A stretch of DNA of 64,000 nucleotides from Zea mays. Lineage: Eukaryota; Streptophyta; Magnoliopsida; Poales; Poaceae. Positions 56,094 through 64,000 of the stretch are shown here, one piece after another. The notes beneath the pieces are model-generated. The model saw nothing but the letters and a program-made list of their open reading frames with translations. It was not told where the DNA came from and made no database searches. Both the position numbers and the translations under genes were made by a program. The stretch spans positions 84,068,683 through 84,132,682 of the forward strand of contig NC_050096.1 in NCBI RefSeq assembly GCF_902167145.1. The letters are read 5' to 3'. Position 1 is the first letter of the stretch, and the number at the start of each line of letters is the position of its first letter.

Positions 56094-57005
56094 AATCTAC
56101 TATATGTAGTGTAAATAAATATCTATCTATAAAAGTATGTGACATTACAAAATAAGGTTTGTCACTGTGTAGTAAATTTTATTGTGAATCTAACGCAATT
56201 TGAACGGTTTAAATCGGGTTAAAAGACTTTCTAATGTTTTCGATTTATTTCTATATCGAAAAATATTTTTTCCGATTTTATTTACATAACCTGTAGACTT
56301 CAGTACTGTGGGTGCTATTTTCTAAAAGATCAGGGCTAAAACATAAATAAAAGGACCTTTTTCTACTTATTTCTAGGTGTAACTGGATGGCGGGTTGATT
56401 CATAGTTTCTTCGGGGTTTCTTTTGAAAGATGGTTCAACCGAAGGGGTATCGTATCATGTGAACTGTCCAAATCTGGATCTAGGGCTAGGATTAAATCTT
56501 CATAATACTAAACCGACACGCTATGTGAGCCATCGGATCAGAAAACCACGTCCCAGATTTGATGAGTCGAGATCCAATCTCGATCATCCAATCCACACCA
56601 ATGGCTCAGATCTAATCCTACCGAAGCGGTATGATTCGTTTAGTCCTGGCCTCTCATCCAGTAGCCAATGACCACGGTCGATCTTCCCCAACCCAGCCAC
56701 CCACCACGGCGGCGCAAGGAGCCACGGCAGCGCCGTTCGCCGGCGTAGGGTGCCTATGCGCACTTGTTGCGTCACTTTTATGGCGGCTAAGCAAAAACGT
56801 ATACAGAGCCAAGCCGAACACGAGAGGGGTGTCTTTACCGTGGTTTGAAGCACGGGAGTCTCTGTCCACGGGTGCCGTGGCATGCCGACAGAATACTAGA
56901 TTCCATTGAGTGATTCTCATCAGTCTGAGGCCTCATCCTGTTTGATGATGCCATGGATAGCTCTGCCACGACCCGGGGATGTCTCCAGATCATGCTCCGA
57001 AGGGA

Positions 57006-57030
57006 GGGGGGGGGGGGGGGGGGGGGGGGG
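57006..57030 (+). repeat. Homopolymer of 25 G
   Basis: After AGGGA there are 25 uninterrupted G residues. Length in the real genome is uncertain, because such runs are prone to sequencing and replication slippage. Confidence 0.85.
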
Positions 57031-57204
57031 ATGCGGCACACCCATGGGTTGACAGCGGCGGACCGGCGGTGATCTCGGGTTCACTCCGACTCCTCACATG
57101 GTGAAGCTCTCGCGCGCGTTTTTGGCAGCCACAATTTGCTGGACAGGGAAGGGTGCGGGGCATGGTTTTGTACCCCCGGTCACGCGAGGGCAAGCGGTGT
57201 CTGA

Positions 57205-57355
57205 ACCCACGCAGCAGCGGCACACACGCTTGGGGGGGGATCCGTGTGGTTTGTTACGTGACCTGCGCGCGAGTTAGGTACACCGAGCCGAGCTCACATC
57301 GGAGAAGACAACGCTGACAAGATGGACCCACGCAGCAGCGGCACACACGCTTGGG
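57205..57355 (+). repeat. Pair of 30-bp direct repeats, 121 bp apart
   Basis: ACCCACGCAGCAGCGGCACA followed by CACGCTTGGG occurs at 57205-57234 and again at 57326-57355 without mismatch. The DNA between them is unrelated, so this is a local duplication or template-switch trace in the old LTR. Confidence 0.85.
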
Positions 57356-57639
57356 TTGCTGGTCGAGCGAAGAGGCTGCCCCGTGGCCCCACATGTCGAC
57401 GCTAGTAGCGAAGCGCGGACGCAAGCTGGGCCAGTGCTGCGAAGAGATGGGCCGGAAGGGTAGTTTCGGCCCAGGTAACCTTTCTCTTTTTTTTTTCTAT
57501 TTCTTGTTTTCATTTTAATTTCAAATTCAAATCCGAGTTGCAGTTTCCAATTCAAATATGCACAACCCAAAATCCATAATGGATGCAGAGAAATATATAT
57601 TTGGTTATTATTATTATTTTACTTATTATTACATGCCTT

Positions 57640-58380
57640 TAAGTAAATGCCTCTAACCAAGTTTTCTGTCTTCATATAACCTTTAAAGGACAGGTTCTTA
57701 GGTTTAGCATTCTTTCTTGCCTTGGCTCTAACCTTTAGAGTTCTCTTTTCTGTCTTCATAGGTTTCCCTTGCTTGAGAGGTAGTATTCATTACCTTGGTG
57801 GAAGCCGTTTCTTGGTAAGGGTTCTCTCTTTACTGATAGGCTTTTCTTTCCTATTTCTTTATTCCACCCTGACACACCCATTATTGGCTTCCTTCCCTGG
57901 AGACCGCTCGGGCGAAGGTAGAGCATGGAATGCAATAAAGCTTCACGCTTTCTGACACAGAATCCGGTTAGGGACATAAGTTATGGATAGTCTTTTCCAA
58001 TGCGAAAAAATAAAACGACATCGTGTCTATTTTTCTTGGCTAAAGGAAAGGGGTATCGAGATGTGCTAGTCTAGTATACTGAATCATCCTTCTGTTTCTT
58101 ACAGCTGAAGATTGGGAATCAGGATCTCTTTTCGTGGTTCTGACGGTTTATGTTTCCATTCCTGCTTCTTCCTGTTATTTGATATGGTTTGATACGGTTT
58201 CCGGGTCTATGGTTTCCAGTTACAAGACAAGCAAGCAAGGTTAAGGTTTCTCTTTATGTAGGCGTATACTAGAACCTGAAAAGAAAAGAGAAGAGAATAG
58301 TTTCTTACTTCCTTTGATTGGCAATCCAGATATCTTAGCTTGTTTCTAACGGTTCATTCATACCTTTTTCTTGTTGCATT
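57640..58380. other. Possible mitochondrial DNA insertion (NUMT) or unrelated filler
   Basis: This stretch differs from both sides: it is rich in short CT and AAG tracts (CTTTCTTGCC, GAAAAGAAAAGAGAAGAG) and lacks the words of the surrounding LTR. The texture reminds me of plant mitochondrial intergenic DNA. I recognise no mitochondrial gene in it, and edges are approximate. A short local repeat (TTTTCTGTCTTCATA near 57663 and 57747) is also present. Confidence 0.3.
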
Positions 58381-58797
58381 TGATTCCATTCCTAATTCAT
58401 ATGTTATTCATTTTAGGAAAATATCATTTATGAAGGTGTGATCAAATTAAAGGTTAAAGTAAAAAATGAATTTATGTTGCTTTGCTTATTTTGAGAGAAA
58501 GAAATACATATTCCATTTTAAAAATTATCTGTATATTTTGAAAGGTATCCCCAATTGTATAGTTCATGAGAGGATTATTCCATTCTAATAAACAAATTAT
58601 GTCTTCTTTTTTTGGATTAACCTCAAACTTAAATTTTTTAGGATTTACATTTGGCTAATAACATTTTAGTATTGCCAACAATTTGTTTTAGGAGAGATAC
58701 CTTTAAAAAGTGGGAAATTTTATATTAAGAGACATTTTAATTCTTAATTTTTTAGAGAAACATTTATAAATCCCAAAATAGGATTTTGGGTGCTACA

Positions 58798-59380
58798 AAT
58801 TCTACCCCCTTAAAAATAATCTCGTCCCCGAGATTACTAAGTTAAGGGATGAGGATAGTTTGGTTTGCAGTTTAGCTTTTAGCTTTTGTTTGGTTATAAT
58901 ACCAAAAGATTTTTTGTTCAAGTCTTTAACACAAATTAGCAAGTGATTAGGAAAGCATGGATATCTAGCCACCTACTATGTAGGATAAGAGATGGACATG
59001 TTGAGGTAAGAAAGATTATAGCAAGGAAAAGACTTCATCTCGGATAGTGGGTCTAGGCTCATTTGGTGATCTAGCTTGGTCCTTGAAGACTTGAGTTGGT
59101 GCTTACCCTTCATTGACTTGATGAGGTCGATCATTGTCAGTCTTCCATCTTGGAGTTAGGGACATATAGTTAAGATAGATTGTAGGTAGATAGTAGGTAG
59201 ATAGCATAGGCTTAGTGTGTTATCGGAAAATCTGGTTTGGATGCTTTGTGTTAGGTTGGGCTAGATATTTTATACAACCAACCATGTAGATTGTTTTTTC
59301 ATGGTCGAGTTGGTATATGACACCAATTTAGGTTAAAACATGTTTATAGGAGGGATTCCATATCGCTCTTCTCAGAAACC
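58798..59380 (-). other. Level 0 gypsy element, internal region next to its 3' LTR
   Basis: It begins with the PPT-like block and an AATCTCGTCCCCGAGATT palindrome at about 58818-58835, as does the LARD-like element at 8000-8020. The remainder is AT-rich with short repeats (TAGGTAGATAG near 59190) and no coding motif. It is ended by the copia C insertion. Confidence 0.5.
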
Positions 59381-60155
59381 TGAAAGGGAAATGAGCTTAA
59401 AGTATTTCCTATAATTGATTTTGGTGTTTGACATCCATCACAAACCATGTGGACTAACAAGTTTGCATAGGAAGTGGTTGGAGGCTATAAATACACCCCA
59501 ACCACCTCCATTTAAGTCATCCAAGTTTTAAGAACTCAACATTCAATACAAGAGCAAAAGCATACACTCCAAGACACATCCAAAAGATCAAATCCTCTGC
59601 AAGCCTCAAAATTAACTCATTTGCTTAGTGACTTGAGAGAGGGTGTCTAGTGTTTCTTTTGTTGCTCTTGTTGCTTAGATTGCTTTCTCCTTCTCATTCT
59701 TATTCTTCTAAGTGCTTTGTATAGCTAGCAAGAGACACCTAAGTGTGTGGTGATCCTTGCGGGTCTTAGTGACCCAAGTGATTAAGGAGAAGCCTCAACC
59801 GGTCTGTGTGACCGATTAAGAGAGGGAAAGGGTTGGAATAGACCCGGCCTTTGTGGCCTCCTCAACCTGGGACTAGGTTCGTTGGAACTGAACCTCGGTA
59901 AACAGATCACCTTGTTCATTTGTGGTGATCTCTACTCTATTTTCTTATCCCCTCTTCTCTCTCTCTCTAAAGTTCCCTTGCTCATATCAATTTGAGTTTG
60001 CTCCCAAGGTTATCCGCATTGATTGAGCAATTCATAGCAAGAGGAACAATCTTCCGCACTCCGAATTTATTCCTAACCCTAACCCCGAGCATAGAGCGTG
60101 TTTAAAATTTGTAAATTTCAGGTTTCGCCTATTCACCCCCTCTAGGCAACTATCA
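59381..60155 (+). repeat. Copia C 5' LTR (775 bp, internal deletion)
   Basis: It starts TGAAAGGGAAATGAGC and ends CTAGGCAACTATCA. Compared with the copia A LTR and the solo LTR, around 500 bp are missing after GGACTAACAAGTTTG (about 59465), which joins directly to the sequence just upstream of the TATA box (59486-59493). This removes the palindrome-rich U3 section. Confidence 0.85.
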
Positions 60156-60203
60156 ACTGGTATCAGAGCAGGTTCTTCATTAAGAGTCTAACATCTCGAA
60201 GTG

Positions 60204-60266
60204 ATGTCGGGAGAACACGCCAAGAGGGAGATGGTCGCCGGCGAAAAGTCCGAAGGCTCGAGAAGG
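60204..60266 (+). pseudogene. gag: Copia C gag, first 21 codons
   Basis: ATG 60204 lies in the same context as ATG 701 of copia A (CTCGAAGTGATGTC). The frame is open until the insertion at 60267. Where copia A has TAG (719), this copy has AAG. Confidence 0.75.
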
Positions 60267-60682
60267 TGAGAGCACCTAGAGGGGGGGTGAATAGGTGATC
60301 TTGTAAAAACTTAAATCTTAAAGCCACAAACTTGATCAAGTGTTAGAGCAATAAAGCCAAGTGGCTAGAGAGGAGTTCTTGCGAAACACAATAACCACAA
60401 AAAGATCAACACAGAGAGGCATAGTGGTTTATCCCGTGGTTCGGCCAAGTCCAACACTTGCCTACTCCACGTTGTGGCGTCCCAACGGACGAGGGTTGCA
60501 CTCAACCCCTTTCAAGTGGTCCAAAGACCCACTTGAATACCAAAGTGTTTTTCTTCCTTTCACTATATCCCGTTTGCGAGGAATCTCCACAACTTGGAGT
60601 CTCTCACCCTTACAAAAGATGATCACAAATGAACACGGAAGTAAGGATGGGATGAGCAACACACATAAGTTCACAGCAATAC
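60267..60682 (-). mobile_element. Fragment of a minus-oriented LTR, family not identified
   Basis: It starts TGAGAGCACCTAGAGGGGGG. Its reverse complement ends CCTCTAGGTGCTCTCA, a variant of the CCCTCTAGGCGACTTTCA end of the copia LTRs. I therefore read it as the 3' end of a copia-like LTR in reverse orientation, inserted in copia C gag. It is interrupted at 60682 by Huck-C. No gene is seen; the open frame at 60361-60735 crosses the Huck-C junction and is meaningless. Confidence 0.5.
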
Positions 60683-61955
60683 TGTCGGGGACCATAATTA
60701 GGGGTACCCCCAAGACTCCTAAACTCGGCTGGTAACCACCATCAGCACAAGCTGCAAAGGCCTGATGGGCGCAATACAGGTCAAAGCTCCGTCCACTCCA
60801 GGGACACGATCTCGCCTCGCCCGAGCCCAGCCTCGGGCAGGAACAGTAGACCCAGGTGGATTCACGCCTCGCCCGAGGGCCTCCTCAAGCAACGGGCGCA
60901 CCTTCGACTCGCCCGAGGCCCAGCTCGGGCAGGCTTCGCAGTGAAGCAACCTTGGCCAGATCGCCTCGCCAACCGACCGTATCGCAGGAGCATTCAATGC
61001 AAGGATCGCCTGACACCTTATCCTGACGCGCGTTCCTCAGTCGGCAGGGCCGAAGTGACCGCAGTCACTTCGCCCCTCCACTGACTAACCTGACAGGAAA
61101 ACAGCGCCGCCTGCCCTGCTCCGACTGCTGTGCCACCCGCCAGGGTGAGGCTAACAGCCGCCGAGTCCAGCCTTAGGCGCCATAGGAAGCTCCGCCTCGC
61201 CCGACCCCAGGGCTCGGACTCAACCTCGACCTCGGAAGACGGTCTCTGCCTCGCCCGACCCCAGGGCTCGGACTCAACCTCGACCTCGGAGGAGTCACCG
61301 CCTCGCCCGACCTTGGGCTCGGACCGACCACGTTACAGTGGGGCACATCATTACCCTACCCCTAGCTAGCTCAGGCTACGGGGAACAAGACCGGCGTCCC
61401 ATCTGGCTCGCCCCGGTAAACAAGTAATGATGGCACCTCGCGTGCTCCCATGACGACGGCGGTTCTCAGCTCCCTACGGAAGCAAAGAAACGTCAGCAAG
61501 GACCCGACAGCCCCGACAGCTGTGCTTCTACAGGGCTCAAGCGCTCCTCCGACGGCCACGACATCACATGAACAGGGCACTAACACCTCTCCGACAGCCA
61601 CACCGGCATGTACATAGGGCTCTGGCTCCTCTCTGCCGGACACGTTAGCATGTTGCTACACCCCCCATTGTACACCTGGACCCTCTCCTTACATCTATAA
61701 AAGGAAGGTCCAGGGCCCTCGTACGAGAAGGTGGTCGCGCGGGAGGACAGGCTGACGAACATGCTCTCTCTCTCTCCCTCGCGAACGCTTGTAACCCCCT
61801 ACTGCAAGCGCATCCGCCCTGGGCACAGGACAACACGAGCCGCGGTTCCCTTTTGCCCCCCTTGTGTTCCGTCTCGCGCCGACCCATCTGGGCTGGGACA
61901 CGCAGCGACAATTTACTCGTCGGTCCAGGGATGCCCCGGGGTCGAAACATCGATA
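60683..61955 (+). repeat. Huck-C 5' LTR (1,273 bp)
   Basis: It starts TGTCGGGGACCATAATTAGG. The last bases read CGAAACATCGATA where Huck-A has CGAAACGCCGACA, so the terminal CA is mutated to TA. Two and a half units of CCTCGCCCGACCCCAGGGCT type repeat occur at about 61195-61325. TATA box at 61696-61703. Confidence 0.9.
61696..61703 (+). promoter_or_regulatory. Huck-C LTR TATA box
   Basis: ATCTATAAAAGGAAGGTCC, as in Huck-A and Huck-B, here in the plus orientation, 260 bp before the LTR end. Confidence 0.7.
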
Positions 61956-61973
61956 GTTGGCGCGCCAGGTAGG
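61956..61973 (+). other. Huck-C primer-binding site
   Basis: GTTGGCGCGCCAGGTAGG immediately after the LTR, identical to the other two Huck copies. Confidence 0.75.
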
Positions 61974-62015
61974 GGCCTGCTGCGTGTTGACGAACAGCTT
62001 CCCGTCAAGCTCCAG

Positions 62016-64000
62016 ATGGGTAGTCTCCAGCAACCTCTCCAGCCCGGGACGCTGCTCCGTTTCGGGAGTCTCGAGTTCATGTCCCTCGACGACAGCTACG
62101 ACATGGTACTTCTTCCTCCGCCGCGCGACAACGACAATGGCAGCCGTCAGCCCGCCCGCCGGTGGCGGAATCGACGACGTCTTCCCCCCATGGCGGAAGA
62201 GCAGCATCCGGGTCTGTCCCGTCACCTTCCCCGCCGTAGGAGGAGGAGGCGGGGCAACCATGGCCAAGCAAGAGGCGACACCTCGTCGGCTGTCGAGCGA
62301 GTTGACGACGCCGGCGCCCCAGCGGGGGACACGTCGGGCGTTGACCTCGCGTCTGAGACGAAGACGAGCGTCATTTCCCCGCAACACGCCAACCCCAAGC
62401 GGACGGATGATGCTAGCACGCTCGCGAAGGACTTGCTGGGCGTTAGCCTCGTACCTAAGATAACGGTGCAGTCCGTCCTCGACGCGACTTTGTCACCATC
62501 CGTCGATCAAGAGGTACCGTCCGTTTTCCACCCTGTGCCTTTTAGATTCAGCTTCGACCCACCAAGCGACCCCGCTTCGGTGGACGCTTTCATAAAGGCA
62601 TATCCTAACCTTCCGGGGTACCATATGTGGTCAACCTGGGACCGACTGACGGCCGTATCGACCTACGGGCCCCCGGGTTCCGAGGAAGATGACGAGCCCG
62701 ACTATGGTTGTGATTTCTCCGGGCTCGGTAACCCCAGTGCCATGCGAGACTTCATGACCACATGCGACTACTGCCTCTCCGATTGCTTCGATGATGGCCA
62801 CAGCCTTGACGACGAGGATTGTGGCCCAAGTCGCGAATGTTTCCACGTCGATCTAGGGGGTCTCGATGAAGGCAACCACCTTGGTATGCCGGAGGACGGC
62901 TATCCCCCTAGGCCTGCGCCTCGCGTTGACATCCTTCGGGAGCTAGCTGTGGTCCCAGTCCCTGCGGGGGGTCAGGACACACAGCTCGAGCAAATCCGCG
63001 AGATGCAGGCCAGGCTCGACGAGGAAGCAGGACAACTTGTGCAGCTCCGGCATAACATCGGGCAGGAGTGGGCAGGCCGAGCACCAGCCGGAGAAGTGCG
63101 TCATCTGGCCCAGGACGTCCAGCACCGCATCGCTGACGATGCTAGGGCAAGGCTGCCTCTGACTTCCAGTGGGGTCGGCCAGAACCTGGCTGCAGCAGCA
63201 ATACTACTCCGAGCGATGCCAGAGCCATCCACCACCGAGGGGCGGCGTATCTAGGGAGAACTCAAGAATCTCCTGGAGGATGCCGCGGTCCGACGGGCCG
63301 AAAGCTCTACCTCTCGGAGGCAAGGGTACCCCCCGGAGCATCGCGTCGCAACTTCCCGATTCATGCGGGAAGCCTCGGTCCACACCGGGCGCACGCGGGA
63401 CGCAACACCTGCAGCCCCGGGTCGCCTCGGCAACGAGCACCACCGCCGCGACTGTCGAGCCCACCTCGACGAGAAGGTGCGCCGAGGCTACCACCCCAGG
63501 CGTGGGGGACGCTACGACAGCGGGGAGGATCAGAGTCCCTCGCCCGAGCCACCCGGTCCGCAAGCTTTCAGCCGGGCCATACGACGGGCGTCGTTCCCGA
63601 CCCGGTTCCGAGCCCCGACTACCATCACCAAGTACTCAGGGGAAACAAGGCCGGAACTGTGGCTCGCGGACTACCGGCTGGCCTGCCAGATGGGTGGAAC
63701 GGACGATGACAACCTCATCATCCGCAACCTCCCCCTGTTCCTCTCCGACGCCGCCCGGGCCTGGCTAGAGCATCTGCCTCCCGCGCAGATCTCCAACTGG
63801 GACGACCTGGTCAAAGCCTTCGCCGGCAACTTCCAGGGCACATACGTGCGCCCTGGGAACTCCTGGGATCTCCGAAGCTGCCGCCAGCAGCCAGGAGAAT
63901 CCCTGCGGGACTACATCCGGCGATTTTTGAGGCAGCGCACCGAGCTGCCCAACATCACCGACTCAGATGTCATCGGCGTGTTCCTCACCGACACCACTTG
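62016..64000 (+). pseudogene. gag: Huck-C gag (3' end beyond window)
   Basis: ATG 62016 (MGSLQQPL) opens a frame to TAG 63252-63254, where Huck-A and Huck-B have CAG; the frame is then open to the window edge. It carries the acidic Ser/Pro-rich N-terminal region (CDYCLSDCFDDGHSLDDEDC near 62770), the HxxRRGYHPRRG-like basic segment near 63470 and the capsid domain (WLEHLPPAQISNWDDLVKAF, about 63761-63820). Apart from the single stop no frameshift is visible, so it is the least damaged gag here. Confidence 0.9.

Larger units (their letters stand above)
56094..58797 (-). repeat. Level 0 gypsy LTR, fragment 3, reaching the LTR end
   Basis: On the minus strand an LTR starts TGTAGCACCCAAAATCC at 58797 beside a PPT-like TTAAGGGGGTAGAATT, closely paralleling TGTAACACCC and TTAAGGGTGTTAGATT in the LARD-like element. 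The GC-rich block at about 56690-57470 and the AT-rich tail also match the order of that LTR. It is a 3' LTR of a minus-oriented element. No gene is seen; open frames in the GC-rich block have no recognisable domain. Confidence 0.6.
59381..60266 (+). mobile_element. Copia C: 5' end of a Sirevirus-type element
   Basis: It includes an LTR (59381-60155), an intact PBS TGGTATCAGAGC (60158-60169) and the first 21 codons of gag from ATG 60204 (MSGEHAKREMVAGEKS). It is interrupted at 60267 by another LTR fragment. The rest of the element is not in the window. Confidence 0.88.
60683..64000 (+). mobile_element. Huck-C: 5' part of a plus-oriented Huck-type element
   Basis: 5' LTR 60683-61955, PBS, and most of gag; it continues beyond the window. 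LTR length (1,273 bp) and repeat content differ from Huck-A and Huck-B, so it belongs to another subfamily. Confidence 0.92.

Noticed and set aside
56423..57570. Several 60-100 codon frames in the GC-rich block of the level 0 LTR
   Set aside because: There is no domain, frames overlap on both strands, and one minus-strand frame (56990-57223) starts its Pro run in the 25-G tract.
57722..57955. 77-codon ORF with a hydrophobic stretch resembling a membrane segment
   Set aside because: CT-rich DNA yields Phe/Leu/Ser-rich translations by composition alone; no start context, homology or neighbouring gene supports it.
60361..60735. 124-codon ORF on the plus strand
   Set aside because: It starts in the unidentified LTR fragment and ends inside the Huck-C LTR, so it crosses an insertion junction.

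Overview
The window looks like intergenic DNA from maize (Zea mays) or a close relative. It is built almost entirely of nested LTR retrotransposons. I see no host gene, rRNA, tRNA gene or CRISPR array. The organism call rests on LTR ends, primer-binding sites and polyproteins that I recognise as maize-type families: Sirevirus-like Ty1/copia, Grande-like, cinful/zeon-like, Huck/Flip-like and Tekay/Del-like Ty3/gypsy. Family names are from memory; element boundaries are read directly from the sequence.

Layout by nesting level. Level 0 is an old minus-oriented Tekay/Del-like gypsy LTR, left as fragments at 40345-40678, 41894-42193 and 56094-58797, with the start of its internal region at 58798-59380. 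Level 1, inserted into level 0: copia A (plus, 632-40344, about 8.9 kb if the nested elements are removed and a full 5' LTR is assumed), a solo copia LTR (40684-41888, TSD ATAAA), Huck-B (minus, 42199-56093, TSD AATCT) and copia C (plus, from 59381). Level 2, inserted into copia A: a cinful/zeon-like LTR (minus, 1-631), a non-coding element with 3.6-kb LTRs (minus, 4381-14288, TSD AAGTT) and a Grande-like element (plus, 14996-37018, TSD TTGCC). Copia C carries an unidentified minus-oriented LTR piece (60267-60682), which is broken by Huck-C (plus, 60683 to beyond the window end). Level 3: Huck-A (minus, 21171-34930, TSD AATAT) lies inside Grande, so it is the youngest event that nesting can order.

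Coding content. Copia A has gag, protease, integrase, reverse transcriptase and RNase H in copia order, split into three blocks by two insertions and broken by frameshifts and stops. Grande keeps protease, RT, RNase H, a second RNase H and integrase, but gag is missing. Huck-A and Huck-B carry gag, protease, RT, RNase H, a second RNase H and integrase; both are interrupted, Huck-B heavily. Huck-C shows only its 5' LTR and most of gag. No copy in the window can encode a complete set of proteins.

The less ordinary items are: an antisense gene in Grande with its own TATA box and a likely 66-nt intron, cut by Huck-A a few bases into exon 2; a possible antisense unit at the same relative place in Huck-A and Huck-B; a non-coding gypsy derivative with a degenerate tandem array of about 190 bp; an in-frame TAG at the protease/RT junction shared by Huck-A and Huck-B and matched in Grande; and inactivating stops that are nearly all C-to-T changes at CAG or CGA, as expected from deamination of methylated cytosine. 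I do not see a new host-encoded or defence system.
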